Shown: positions 26,045-35,091, counted from the stretch's first letter. The stretch: 53,854 nucleotides of DNA from Allocoprococcus comes (GCF_013300725.1 NZ_JAAIMM010000024.1:1-53854), one strand, 5' to 3'. A program made the numbers and translations. The notes: a model not told the origin generated them from the sequence alone.

Positions 26045-27801
26045 TCACTCCTGCGGAATACTTTGTACTACGCAAATTGCCCCATACCCCACCTCCCGAT
26101 TCGGATACTTCTCAAATCCCGGCAGCTCTCTCGCCCCGCGCCGGAGATACGCCTTCACCTTTTCCCCATACAAAAACGGATCATTCCCTCTCACAATCCC
26201 CCACTCCATCAAAAGTGCCGACGCTCCGGTTACAAAAGGCGTCGCAAAAGAAGTTCCACTCACCGTAGTCATCCCTCCGCCAACTGCTGCCGTCCTGACA
26301 TTCACTCCCGGCGCCACAAGATCCGGCTTCGTCCTTTCATCCTGCCAGGTATATCCCCTTCCTGAAAAAGGTGCATAGGAAAAAGTAAGCGCATCATACG
26401 CTCCAACCGATATCACTTTTTCCGCAGTCGAAGGGATCGTTAAGGTCACTTCTTCATCCGGATACAGAAATCCCGTTCCCCGGTTTAGTACATTCTCACT
26501 TGGCAGCCACAGATCATACTGTCCTTCCACAACCCTTGTCGGATTCAGGATAATCTGCCAGACTCCCGACGTAATATAATCCGTCACCGGAATCATATCG
26601 ATATAAATTTCCTGTGCCACATTATACGGGCTCGGCTTTCCATAATATAATAAAATCTCCGTATCTCCAATCCGAAATCTCTGCGGACCGAGAACAGACT
26701 GAATCGGTCCAATCTGCGTCCCTGCCGGAGATACGAATGAAATTTCCACTTCGTCCGTATACGCTTTCCAGATCTGAATATTCAGCGTTGGTTCTTCCGA
26801 CTGCACTGCAAGCTGTATTCTTTCTTCCTTCCTTTCCTGCATCACCCCGGACGTATGTCCTGCACTTGCTGCCTCATTTCCCGTTCCCACACAGATCACA
26901 CTCTTCCAGAAATTCGACAGATCATCGATATACCGCTCCACCAGACTTCTTCCGTCATGAGAGCCATAGGTATTTCCAAAACTCAGATTGATCGCCACCG
27001 GCATCCGCACCTCCAGCGATTTCCTCACCACATAATCCAATGCCTGCATCAGCTCTGTCGTTCGCGGGAATCCATCTGGCATAGGTGAACCCATTTTTAC
27101 TACGATTAATTCACTGTCTGGCGCCACACCGGCATATAGCTTTCCGCTTCCTCGCCCATTTCCGGCAGCAATCCCTGCAACGGCAGTCCCATGTCCGGAT
27201 ATATCCTGACTTGGCACCATTCTTCTCCTTTCCTCTGTCGAAGCAGTCTCAAGTGCCCTGTTAATCTGCTCCTGGGTAAATTCCACTCCCATCCGATAGC
27301 CTTTTGGTGGATTCTTTTCCTCATCCGCATCCGGTATTAGGACTGATCCCACAGCACCTTTATCCTTGTCGTTCCATCCTCATTTCGGAAATCTTCATTC
27401 GCATAATCAATCCCTGAATCAATAATCGCCACAAGTACACCCTGTCCACGCAGATTAAGAAAGCGGATATCCTGTACCTCATTGATACAGGATACCCGCT
27501 TTCCATTTGCTATTTGAAAAAATAAACGTTTCGGTTTTTCTATATATTCTACCTCCGGAATATCTGAAAGTATATCAATTCCGGATTGACTGATCCGAAT
27601 GATTGCGTACTCATTCTGAAGCTCAACCACCTGACTCGCCAGATCTCTTACCTGGTCCAGATTGCCCGAATATTTAATAATCAATTCCCATTCCCTGTCA
27701 ATCGGATGATACCCGACATCCAGATTCAATGATTTTTCTCTTTCTTCATCCGTCGCTCCAAGTGCCAGATTTAAAAGATTTTCCAGTTTCTGATCTTCCA
27801 T
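26045..27801 (-). pseudogene. S8 family (subtilisin-like) serine peptidase, frameshifted
   Basis: Two overlapping minus-strand frames together make one subtilase. Part 1 (27801 to 27337, 154 aa) holds the prodomain-like N-terminus and the catalytic Asp in VAIIDSGIDYANEDF. Part 2 (from about 27352 to 26045) holds the His (DISGHGTAVAGIAAGNG) and the Ser (VSGTSFATPFVTGAS). The first frame stops right after KVLWDQS; the second resumes with LIPDADEEKNPPKGYRMG. A missing base near 27337-27345 (CAGTCCTAAT) explains this. The layout resembles CspB/CspC-type germination or other Lachnospiraceae subtilases. Sequencing error remains possible, because both halves are otherwise well preserved. Confidence 0.82.
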
Positions 27802-27868
27802 ATCTTCTTACGCCCTGTAAGTTATTCCTGATATTTTATGACGATCATTCCGAAATTATTTCTGTATT

Positions 27869-28903
27869 TTATGCTACATTTTCTGCAGCCTGCTTTTTAT
27901 TCGCACGCTTTCCTGCTTTTCTCTTATCATATGCTGCAAATAATCCTGCAAGAAGTGTTCCTGAGATAGAATGCCATGTACAGGATACAGCACAGATAAT
28001 TGCAGATTCCGGTGCCACCGCAAACTGTGCCGTTGTGGTTGCAAGGTTGGTAGCAAGTCCGGCGTTCTGCATCCCAACTTCGATGGAGATCGTTCTCTTC
28101 TTTGCAGTATTCATACCAGTCAGTCTTCCTGCGCCGTATCCCAGCAGATATCCAAGTCCATTATGAAGAAATACTGCCACAAAAATTACAACTCCTGATT
28201 CAAAGAATTTGTCTCCCTGCGAAGAAACAACTCCGCCAACTACACATGCAAGTCCAAGTACTGCAACTCCAGGCATTACTTTCTGAAGCTCTGTAAATGT
28301 CTTTTTCTTTCCAAACAGATAATTCAGTAAAAATCCAAAAGCTACCGGAACAATAACGGTCTCAACAATAGATACAAACATCGGAAGTCCTTTGATCGTA
28401 ATATGTGTTCCGCTTGCAAGAAGTGAAACCATAAGCGGTGTCATAACCGGTGAAATGATTGTGGATACCGTAGTCATTCCTACGGAAAATGCCACATCTC
28501 CGCCACACAGATAAGACATGATATTGGATGATACACCACCCGGGCAACAGCCCACAAGAATCAGACCAAGTGCAATTCCATCCGGAAGCTGAAGTACTTT
28601 CGTCAGTGCAAATGCAAGAAATGGCATGATCAGATACTGCGCGATTGCACCTATACAGATATCAAAAGGTCTCTGTGCCAGAATCTTAAAATCTTCGGTT
28701 GTCAGTGTCAGTCCCATGCTGAACATGATGATTCCGATGATGATCGACTGACAGGTGAACTTGTTGGATACCGGATCAACGAACAATGGGTTATTTACCC
28801 ATCCCATCATTGCCGGTACAAAGAATGTGACTACTGCAATAGCGATTACCACCACTGATGTATAGTCTGATAAAAATTTGCTTGCTTTTTGTAATGCTTT
28901 CAT
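27869..28903 (-). CDS. bile acid:sodium symporter (BASS) family transporter
   Basis: 344 residues with nine to ten hydrophobic helices. It has BASS hallmarks: MFSMGLTL, a Gly-rich VGCCPGGVSSNIMSYLCGGD crossover and the second crossover EVGMQNAGLATNLA. Bacterial members carry pantothenate, ketopantoate or other organic anions more often than bile acids. The ATG at 28903 has AAAAGGAGG; the longer frame to 29143 runs through the T-box and is wrong. Control by a T-box implies that the substrate is an amino acid precursor or relative, such as a 2-keto acid. Confidence 0.88.
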   Translation of the reverse strand: MKALQKASKFLSDYTSVVVIAIAVVTFFVPAMMGWVNNPLFVDPVSNKFTCQSIIIGIIMFSMGLTLTTEDFKILAQRPFDICIGAIAQYLIMPFLAFALTKVLQLPDGIALGLILVGCCPGGVSSNIMSYLCGGDVAFSVGMTTVSTIISPVMTPLMVSLLASGTHITIKGLPMFVSIVETVIVPVAFGFLLNYLFGKKKTFTELQKVMPGVAVLGLACVVGGVVSSQGDKFFESGVVIFVAVFLHNGLGYLLGYGAGRLTGMNTAKKRTISIEVGMQNAGLATNLATTTAQFAVAPESAIICAVSCTWHSISGTLLAGLFAAYDKRKAGKRANKKQAAENVA

Positions 28904-29011
28904 TACAGTTTCCTCCTTTTTCTTTTCGTCCACGCAAAACTGTTCTTCTAATCTTCCGATAACAAAACTCACAGGATTTTTTGTATACACAACAATAAAA
29001 AGGAATGTGCC

Positions 29012-29044
29012 TTTTGTTTCATAGGAACTTCCTATGAAACAAAA
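29012..29044. repeat. short palindrome of the TTTCATAGGAA family
   Basis: TTTTGTTTCATAGGAA (29012-29027), one base, then its exact complement (29029-29044). It lies just downstream of the T-box terminator in the BASS leader. A related palindrome with the same TTTCATAGGAA core lies at 35015-35059. Confidence 0.75.
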
Positions 29045-29330
29045 AAGTCCCTTTCCAGAATCAATCTGAAAAGGGACGAATAAAATCCGCGTTACCACCC
29101 TAATTCCACAGAAAATAATCTGCGGCACTTCACATACCAACATATGCTATCCATATAACGGTGGATCCCGGCGAAGTCTACTTGCAGATACTTTTCTGCT
29201 TTGGACCCGCTTCTTAGAGAGGATATCCTTACCCGGTTATTACCTGTTCACACCATCCACAGGCTCTCTGAAAATAATGACGGATACGACTTTGTTCTCA
29301 TCAACGAATTTTGGTGAACCATATTTTCTT
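29041..29330 (-). promoter_or_regulatory. T-box riboswitch controlling the BASS transporter
   Basis: On the minus strand the antiterminator motif GGGTGGTAACGCGG is at 29087-29100. Stem I shows AGAGAG, the apical loop with GGATGGTG and a lower GAGA/TCTC helix. A rho-independent terminator (GTCCCTTTT/AAAGGGAC with T6) is at 29041-29077. T-boxes read uncharged tRNA and allow read-through when the amino acid is scarce. I could not fix the specifier codon: stem I is unusual, and TCC, ATC and CTC are candidates in the loop. The start codon of the gene lies about 138 bases past the terminator. Confidence 0.92.
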
Positions 29331-29375
29331 TAATCGTTATTATAGTCTTCTCTTCGGAAATGTCAAGAACGAATT

Positions 29376-30392
29376 TTAATTAAATCCGACAATTCTTCTC
29401 GCCACAATGTACGCCAGAGACGAAATCTTTCTTCCTGATCTGCCCGGAAGATTCATGGTCTGTCCAAGGATTCCGTAACGGATCTTCCAATAAGTTCCGT
29501 AGTGATTCTTCTTCAGATACTGCCACAGCTCCCGTTTCTTTTCCAGATTCTCTGCATTTTTGGAACGAATCAGAAGAATCGAAGACACCGTCATCATAAT
29601 TGCAAGATAATTAGTCATATAGGCCCGCAGTTTTTTATTAGAAATCTTGCGCATATCATACATATCAATCATACTCTTTGTGACAAAGATCTGCTGATCC
29701 ACACGACTGATCATCACCTTTTCATTGACAGACTGATCTTCTCTTCCAATGTAATAACGATAAAAATCCACATCCATATAATACATCTTACGCACATGCG
29801 GAAGTGGATAGTAAACATAAATATTGTCCACATAGAACGTATGCTTCGGCAGCCTGAGCTGACATAATTTCAGGAAATCTGTCCGGTAAATAACAGAATG
29901 CATCAGAATATACTGTCCCAGATGGAAATGTTTCACATCATTCCAGCCAAAAATCTCTTCCTGTGGAAGCACATTCTTGTACTCAATCACTTTCTTGTGC
30001 TCCATTCCTTCTTTTTCGTATACATAGTTGGCAAGCAGCATATCCACCTGCTTTTCTTCCTCTTCAAACTTTTTCAGAACATCCAGAATCTTGTACAGTG
30101 CTTCTTCATCTACCCAGTCATCACTGTCCACAACTTTAAAATATTTTCCCTCTGCGTGGTCAAGACCTACATTGACCGCATCTCCGTGTCCACCATTTTC
30201 TTTATCAACTGCATGGATGATCGTCGGATACTTTTCTTCATATTCATGCGCAATCTTTGAAGTATCATCCTTTGATCCGTCATTAACTATAATGATCTCT
30301 ATATCTTCTCCACCTTTTAAAATAGATTCCACTGCCCGGTCCATATAAGCTGCCGAGTTATAACACGGAATCGCAAACGATATATATTTCAT
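29376..30392 (-). CDS. glycosyltransferase family 2
   Basis: 338 residues. The GT-A domain occupies about 1-230, with ISFAIPCYNSAAYMDRAVES at the start, IIIVNDGSKDDT, ENGGHGDAVNVG and the metal-binding VDSDDWVD (DxD-type). The C-terminal 100 residues are basic and helical. No transmembrane segment is evident, so it is probably a cytosolic or peripheral sugar transferase. The start at 30392 has AAGGAG; an in-frame TTG/ATG upstream at 30476 lacks one. Substrate unknown. Confidence 0.87.
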   Translation of the reverse strand: MKYISFAIPCYNSAAYMDRAVESILKGGEDIEIIIVNDGSKDDTSKIAHEYEEKYPTIIHAVDKENGGHGDAVNVGLDHAEGKYFKVVDSDDWVDEEALYKILDVLKKFEEEEKQVDMLLANYVYEKEGMEHKKVIEYKNVLPQEEIFGWNDVKHFHLGQYILMHSVIYRTDFLKLCQLRLPKHTFYVDNIYVYYPLPHVRKMYYMDVDFYRYYIGREDQSVNEKVMISRVDQQIFVTKSMIDMYDMRKISNKKLRAYMTNYLAIMMTVSSILLIRSKNAENLEKKRELWQYLKKNHYGTYWKIRYGILGQTMNLPGRSGRKISSLAYIVARRIVGFN

Positions 30393-30535
30393 GTGTATTC
30401 TCCTTCTCAATTTAAAGCTCACGTTCCTAGTATAGCCTATTTCTTTTTGTTTTCCAACTGATATTGTAAATTTCACATTTTTCGGCTATAGTTAAAGCTA
30501 TATGATTACTATGAATAAAGAGGAGGATTTCAACT

Positions 30536-31756
30536 ATGAATCACAATTTACTGGTCGGACAATCAGGTGGTCCTACTGCTGTAATCAACGGAAGTCTCTA
30601 TGGTGTTGTCTCAGAAGGTCTGGCAAATCCGGAGATTGATAATGTCATCGGTATGGTCAACGGTATCGAAGGTTTTCTTGCCGATCACACAATGGACATG
30701 GCATCTTTAAAAGAAAATGGCGAACTGGAACGTATCCGCACCACACCGGGTTCTTATCTTGGTTCCTGCCGTTATAAATTACCGGAAGATCTTTCTGATC
30801 CGGTTTATCCTGAACTTTTCCAGAAATTTACCGAAAAAGAAATCAGCTATTTCTTCTACATTGGCGGAAATGATTCTATGGATACCGTAAGTAAATTATC
30901 CCGCTACGCAGCAACAGTCGGAAGTGATATCCGCATCATCGGAGTTCCGAAAACCATCGACAACGATCTGGTTCTGACCGATCATACTCCTGGCTACGGA
31001 AGTGCTGCCAAATATGTTGCTTCTACAGTACGCGAAATTGCAATTGATGCCTCTGTCTATGATAATAAACCATCTGTCACCATCGTCGAGATCATGGGAC
31101 GCCATGCCGGATGGCTGACCGCCGCAAGCGTTCTTGCCCGCAAATTTGAAGACGATAATCCGGTTCTTATTTATCTTCCGGAGGTTGCTTTCTCCCCGGA
31201 TGCATTTATCGAAAAGGTAAAAGAAAAGCTTACTAAAACTTCTAATCTCGTTGTCTGCATTTCCGAAGGAATCAATGATGGTAACGGAACCTTTGTCTGT
31301 GAGCTTGCAAGTGATGTCGGCACAGATACCTTCGGTCATAAAATGCTGACCGGCTCCGGAAAGTATCTTGAAAATCTTGTAAAAGAAAAACTTGGTATCA
31401 AAGTACGCTCTGTGGAGCTCAATGTCTGCCAGCGATGCTCTTCCTCCTGTTTATCTGCCACAGATCTGGACGAAGCCGCTGCTTCCGGCCGTTTTGCTGT
31501 AAGTGCCGCTTTAGACGGTGAAACAGGAAAGATGATCAACTTTATCCGTAAGAGTGATGACCCATACATCCTTGAATTCGGAACTGCAGACGTGAACGAA
31601 ATCTGCAATAAAGAAAAAGCTGTTCCTGAAGAATGGATCACAAAAGACGGTTCCGACATCGGAGATGAATTCATCACTTATGCCCGCCCACTGATCCAGG
31701 GAAGTGTAGAAGTACCTATGAAAGATGGGCTTCCATACTTCGCATTCCGCAAATAG
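30536..31756 (+). CDS. pfp: 6-phosphofructokinase, pyrophosphate-dependent type
   Basis: 406 residues, in the size range of PPi-dependent enzymes (ATP-PFK is about 320). It phosphorylates fructose-6-phosphate in glycolysis. Two positions decide the donor: GGND at 110-113 instead of GGDG, and PKTIDNDL at 138-145, where the lysine replaces the glycine of ATP enzymes; both point to PPi. IMGRHAGWLTAAS and the ISEGIND segment are also typical. The start at 30536 follows AAAGAGGAGG. Asn rather than Asp in GGDD is slightly unusual. Confidence 0.92.
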   Translation: MNHNLLVGQSGGPTAVINGSLYGVVSEGLANPEIDNVIGMVNGIEGFLADHTMDMASLKENGELERIRTTPGSYLGSCRYKLPEDLSDPVYPELFQKFTEKEISYFFYIGGNDSMDTVSKLSRYAATVGSDIRIIGVPKTIDNDLVLTDHTPGYGSAAKYVASTVREIAIDASVYDNKPSVTIVEIMGRHAGWLTAASVLARKFEDDNPVLIYLPEVAFSPDAFIEKVKEKLTKTSNLVVCISEGINDGNGTFVCELASDVGTDTFGHKMLTGSGKYLENLVKEKLGIKVRSVELNVCQRCSSSCLSATDLDEAAASGRFAVSAALDGETGKMINFIRKSDDPYILEFGTADVNEICNKEKAVPEEWITKDGSDIGDEFITYARPLIQGSVEVPMKDGLPYFAFRK

Positions 31757-31925
31757 TCTTGTTCACAATTTGTTCATTTATCTTTCAAAAAACCTTCATT
31801 TGTTAAACACTCTTTCTTCACAAGTGTTTTATATACTAGAATCATCAAATGAAGAACATAAAAGATTTCAAACAAATTATTTAATAAGACGTGCAGAAGT
31901 TAATAATAGAATAACTTTTTCATAA

Positions 31926-31975
31926 TACATGCCGGGGGCTTTTAAGTCACCCGGTATCCTCCCTTTTATGGGACT
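31926..31975 (+). terminator. possible terminator after the phosphofructokinase gene
   Basis: TGCCGGGGGCTTTTAAGTCACCCGGTA folds as a short GC-rich hairpin followed by pyrimidine-rich sequence. It lies 170 bases after the stop. The intervening region contains nothing else I can support. Confidence 0.4.
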
Positions 31976-31999
31976 TTTTCAAAAGCTCCTTTCAGCATT

Positions 32000-33544
32000 T
32001 TATTCTCCAACCCGGATATTTTCTCCATCGATCACAATTTTATATTTTCCCTGAAGCTGTTTAAATGCTTCTGATTCTGCAAGTTCAGGAACTGCCTGCA
32101 TGGCCTTTTTTACTGCTTCTGCACATAATTCTCTTTCCATTTCCGGATTTTCACAATAACGCTCCAGATAGTTCATCCACAACCTTTCTGAATCCGGTAA
32201 TACTTCAATCGCCTCCCTGCTGATCTCCCACACTTTTTCATATTCCTGCACTTCTTCATAAATTAACTGCAACTTTTCATAAATCTCTTCTAATTCTTCT
32301 TCATTCGATTCTAATTTTCTGATCTGTTCATATTGTTCAGCCGCTTTTAAATTCTCGCCAAGTTTAAAATAGCTTTCTGCAAGATATTTTCTGACCTCAC
32401 ACTCCTTTTCTCCATTTGTATCCCACCGGTACCACGTCTGTCTTCTAATCATCTCCTCACCAATTCTCTTTGTCAGCCTGTGCCATTTTTCACTCTCTTC
32501 CAGAACACTTACCTTCAATAGCGGGTATTGGTACAAATACGCTTTCATCTGTATTTTTTCTGCACGTTTCTCCAATTCATCTAATATTTTTTTTACTGCA
32601 TCTTCTGCGTTTAATCCATCCTCCTGCTGCTGTATACTCCCTTCTTCCAGACTCGCTATGACCACCCGGTATGCATCGGAAAACTCTGTCTCCTGCATTT
32701 CCTTATCAAGACTATCCAGGCTGTTCACATAATCTTCCCACGCTACATAATAAATAAGTCCCATTTCCAGATAAGGACTGTCCCCCTTTTGTTCCACAAC
32801 CTCTTTTTTCTCCTTTACTCCTTCCTGAAATCCCGTCTCTGGCTGATCCTGATCTGCTGCAATCGCTTTTGTTTCCGGCTTTTTCACCGTCCCTCCGATG
32901 ATTACTGCACTCATGATACAAACCGCCAGAATTGCAAGCAAAATCTTTTTTGCCGAAACCTTATCCCTCGGTCTTTCCATTTCCTTTTCCAGAAAACCAA
33001 TTTCTTTTTGCATATTTTTCAATACTTTTATGGCATTTTTCCCACTGCTATAACACTTTCCAAGCATTCTTTTCCAGACTCGCTCTTCTTTCCGTGTAAA
33101 TGCCTTTGGCTCCAGACATTTTTCTGCTGTAAATTCCATTATCTTTGCCAGACCATACAAATCATCTGACCGCTCTGTCTTCTGCGAAAGAACCCTTTCT
33201 TTCCTTACAAAAAGCATACGAAGCTTTTTCTTCTTCATCTGCTTTAAAAGTTCCTCGTTTTCCGGTTCATTGATATCCAGAAGGCAAAGCATTCCGTCTC
33301 CGGTTATGATTACTGCATATGGGTTCACATATCCATACGCCGCATCCTCATTTCCACAACGATAATACTGTTCCAGCTGTTTTGAAAGCTGTCTGATCCA
33401 GTTAAATACTGTTTCTTTTTCCACCCGGATCCCCTGTTTGATATACTCCATCAAAGAACAGCCCTTTGCATAGTCATTTACCATATAACTCCAGCCATTC
33501 TGATCCACAAAACGGAGTACCGCATAGTCTTTTCTTTCTTCCAT
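32000..33544 (-). CDS. pseudokinase-transmembrane-TPR protein
   Basis: 514 residues that I recognise only by parts. Residues 15-180 look like the C-lobe of a protein kinase: SYMVNDYAKGCSLMEYI resembles a hinge and D-helix, AYGYVNPYAVIITGDG takes the place of the catalytic loop HRDxKPxNIL, and DDLYGLAKIMEF resembles the helix-F motif. The HRD Asp and DFG are absent and there is no glycine-rich loop or VAIK lysine. One transmembrane helix follows (about 200-222, ILLAILAVCIMSAVIIGG). The C-terminal 250 residues are TPR-like helices (YLAESYFKLGENLKAAEQYEQI). EssB/YukC has a similar plan but no secretion genes are near. Confidence 0.65.
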   Translation of the reverse strand: MEERKDYAVLRFVDQNGWSYMVNDYAKGCSLMEYIKQGIRVEKETVFNWIRQLSKQLEQYYRCGNEDAAYGYVNPYAVIITGDGMLCLLDINEPENEELLKQMKKKKLRMLFVRKERVLSQKTERSDDLYGLAKIMEFTAEKCLEPKAFTRKEERVWKRMLGKCYSSGKNAIKVLKNMQKEIGFLEKEMERPRDKVSAKKILLAILAVCIMSAVIIGGTVKKPETKAIAADQDQPETGFQEGVKEKKEVVEQKGDSPYLEMGLIYYVAWEDYVNSLDSLDKEMQETEFSDAYRVVIASLEEGSIQQQEDGLNAEDAVKKILDELEKRAEKIQMKAYLYQYPLLKVSVLEESEKWHRLTKRIGEEMIRRQTWYRWDTNGEKECEVRKYLAESYFKLGENLKAAEQYEQIRKLESNEEELEEIYEKLQLIYEEVQEYEKVWEISREAIEVLPDSERLWMNYLERYCENPEMERELCAEAVKKAMQAVPELAESEAFKQLQGKYKIVIDGENIRVGE

Positions 33545-34006
33545 CCTGTTCCTCCCTGTGTCTGTTCATTCATATTAACTTGTCCTGAAAATGCTACATC
33601 GAATCATGTGTCTGATATCATAACTTTTCTTGTGATCTGTTTCAAAATAGAGAATGTCACCCGGCGTATCTTCGCAGAGTATTTTATTATACCGGATGCG
33701 ATTTCCCGTGAAATAAAATTAGAATCGAATTAGAGTGACTTCACTATACACTGACATCCGCCACTTTACAAGCAGAACTTTTTTCAATAATTCACAAACT
33801 TTTTGTTCCAAAATCAGTCACTGATCTTTTCATTTTCTATACTCCCCCGACAGTCACAGGGATTCCCGGTCTTGTGCATTCTGCCGGACTGGTTACTGTT
33901 CACAGTACCTGTGACCAGCAACCCGGACTGTACTTTTTCCCACTTGCTTTTCACTCCCGTATCGCTTATCCTTTTATTGAATATATTTATGAAAGAAGGC
34001 ATACCT
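33545..34006. other. gap between divergent genes
   Basis: The 462 bases between the pseudokinase gene and the glycosylase gene contain a half MITE-like hairpin (33891-33923) and must hold both promoters. An open frame begins at 33803 upstream of the glycosylase but lacks a ribosome site and homology, so I do not call it part of the gene. Confidence 0.5.
33891..33923. repeat. REP-like hairpin related to the left end of the MITE at 39181
   Basis: GGTTACTGTTCACAG-TAC-CTGTGACCAGCAACC forms a 15-bp stem with two mismatches. The same sequence, minus one base, forms the first 30 bases of the element at 39181-39321. It seems to be a solo or truncated copy. Confidence 0.75.
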
Positions 34007-34507
34007 ATGACTGAAGCTTCACATGTACTTCACGAAATCCATCCTGTATTTAACACAGACTCCCGCATTCTGATCCTTGGGAGCTTCCCTTCTGTAAAAT
34101 CACGGGAAAGTCAGTTTTTCTACGGGCATCCAAGAAACCGTTTCTGGGATCTTATTGCCACACTTACAGATGAACCACTTCCTGCCGGCATAGAAGAGAA
34201 AAAATCACTGCTCCTTGCACACCACATTGCCATCTGGGATGTGATCGCCTCCTGTGATATCGAAGGCTCCAGTGACAGCAGTATCCGCAATGTCGTTCCC
34301 AATGACCTTACAGAGATTCTTCAGACGGCATCCATCCGGCAGATTTTCACCAACGGTAGCACTGCAGACCGCTTATATAAAAAATACTGTTTTCCACAGA
34401 CTCAGCAAAAAGCAATCTGTCTGCCGTCCACAAGTCCGGCAAATGCAGCCTGGTCAAAGGAACGCCTGCTTACCAAATGGAATCAGATCTGTTCTTATCT
34501 TGAATAA
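34007..34507 (+). CDS. DNA-deoxyinosine glycosylase (uracil-DNA glycosylase superfamily)
   Basis: 166 residues of the uracil-DNA glycosylase superfamily, HP0790-type, which removes hypoxanthine or deaminated bases from DNA. The motif ILILGSFPSVKSRES near 22-36 corresponds to the active-site loop (GxxPG in UDG families). FYGHPRNRFWDL and the C-terminal LPSTSPANA (His/Ser-Pro loop) follow. The ATG at 34007, with GAAGG upstream, is chosen over ATGs in the low-complexity upstream frame. It is a single gene. Confidence 0.85.
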   Translation: MTEASHVLHEIHPVFNTDSRILILGSFPSVKSRESQFFYGHPRNRFWDLIATLTDEPLPAGIEEKKSLLLAHHIAIWDVIASCDIEGSSDSSIRNVVPNDLTEILQTASIRQIFTNGSTADRLYKKYCFPQTQQKAICLPSTSPANAAWSKERLLTKWNQICSYLE

Positions 34508-34595
34508 GAGCCAGCAAACCGGTCTTAATCGCTCCGTTCAAAAATGAGTTTCAAAAATGAGCTCAAAAGTTTTTTAACTTTTTTCATTTTAGCAC

Positions 34596-34624
34596 TTGAC
34601 ATATTATCTTTCCTGATGTATACT
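34596..34624 (+). promoter_or_regulatory. promoter of tRNA-Arg
   Basis: A perfect TTGACA (34596-34601), 17-base spacer and TATACT (34619-34624), 44 bp before the tRNA. Confidence 0.85.
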
Positions 34625-34667
34625 CAATTTTGTTGTTGAGCAACACAGTTCAGCACACAATATAAAT

Positions 34668-34741
34668 GTGCGTTTAGCTCAGCTGGATAGAGCGTTTGGC
34701 TACGGACCAAAAGGTCGGGGGTTCGAATCCTCTAACGCACG
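34668..34741 (+). tRNA. tRNA-Arg (ACG)
   Basis: Acceptor GTGCGTT/AACGCAC pairs with discriminator G. Anticodon stem TTTGG/CCAAA encloses loop CTACGGA, giving anticodon ACG (arginine; A34 is normally deaminated to inosine by TadA). No CCA is encoded. It has its own promoter and terminator. Confidence 0.96.
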
Positions 34742-34747
34742 CTGTAC

Positions 34748-34777
34748 GAGGTCTTTTGTGAGAAAGACCTCTTTTTT
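34748..34777 (+). terminator. terminator of tRNA-Arg
   Basis: GAGGTCTTT/AAAGACCTC with a 6-base loop and T6 directly after. A classical intrinsic terminator 6 bases past the tRNA. Confidence 0.9.
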
Positions 34778-34784
34778 ATTTACG

Positions 34785-35010
34785 CGAGCAACGAGTCAAA
34801 GTCCGTGCTTGCACGAAACCTTGGCGACTGCCGCGATAACTTGAAAAACTCGCGGAGCGTGTTTCTCATAGTTTATGCCCAGCTTGGCACATTCTCGCGC
34901 CGAGCGCGTTGCTGAGCGCCAGCGGCGCTCGTTAAGCAACGACCGAAGCGGAGCGTAGACCGCTTGCGACATTCTTCATCTTCGTGCGAGTGCGCATCTC
35001 CGGCACGCAG
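34785..35010. other. GC-rich structured intergenic tract
   Basis: A 226-bp block clearly richer in GC than its surroundings, without a supported coding frame. It contains several hairpins, the best being CGTTGCT-GAGCGCC-AGC-GGCGCTC-GTTA-AGCAACG at 34907-34941 and a CTCGCG/CGAGCG-type repeat around it. It could be a mobile remnant, a degenerate repeat or an RNA. Confidence 0.5.
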
Positions 35011-35014
35011 TGCC

Positions 35015-35059
35015 TTTTATTTCATAGGAAGTTCCTTTGGAATTTCCTATGAAAAAATA
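35015..35059. repeat. TTTCATAGGAA palindrome, second copy
   Basis: TTTTATTTCATAGGAA (35015-35030) and TTCCTATGAAAAAATAAA (35043-35059) pair around a 12-base centre. Same core as the element at 29012-29044. Confidence 0.65.
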
Positions 35060-35091
35060 AAAAATGCCCAGGCAATTTTCATGCCAGGACA
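35058..35091 (-). terminator. terminator of the DUF3793-flavodoxin-DUF2325 cluster
   Basis: On the minus strand GTCCTGGCA and TGCCTGGGC pair with one mismatch and are followed by a run of T7. It lies 34 bases past the ZIP fragment stop. Confidence 0.75.

Noticed and set aside
27330-27360. Programmed ribosomal frameshifting in the subtilase
   Set aside because: No slippery heptamer or downstream pseudoknot is apparent; a simple indel is more economical.
28904-29143. 80-codon extension of the BASS transporter
   Set aside because: It runs through the T-box terminator and antiterminator and is clearly regulatory RNA.
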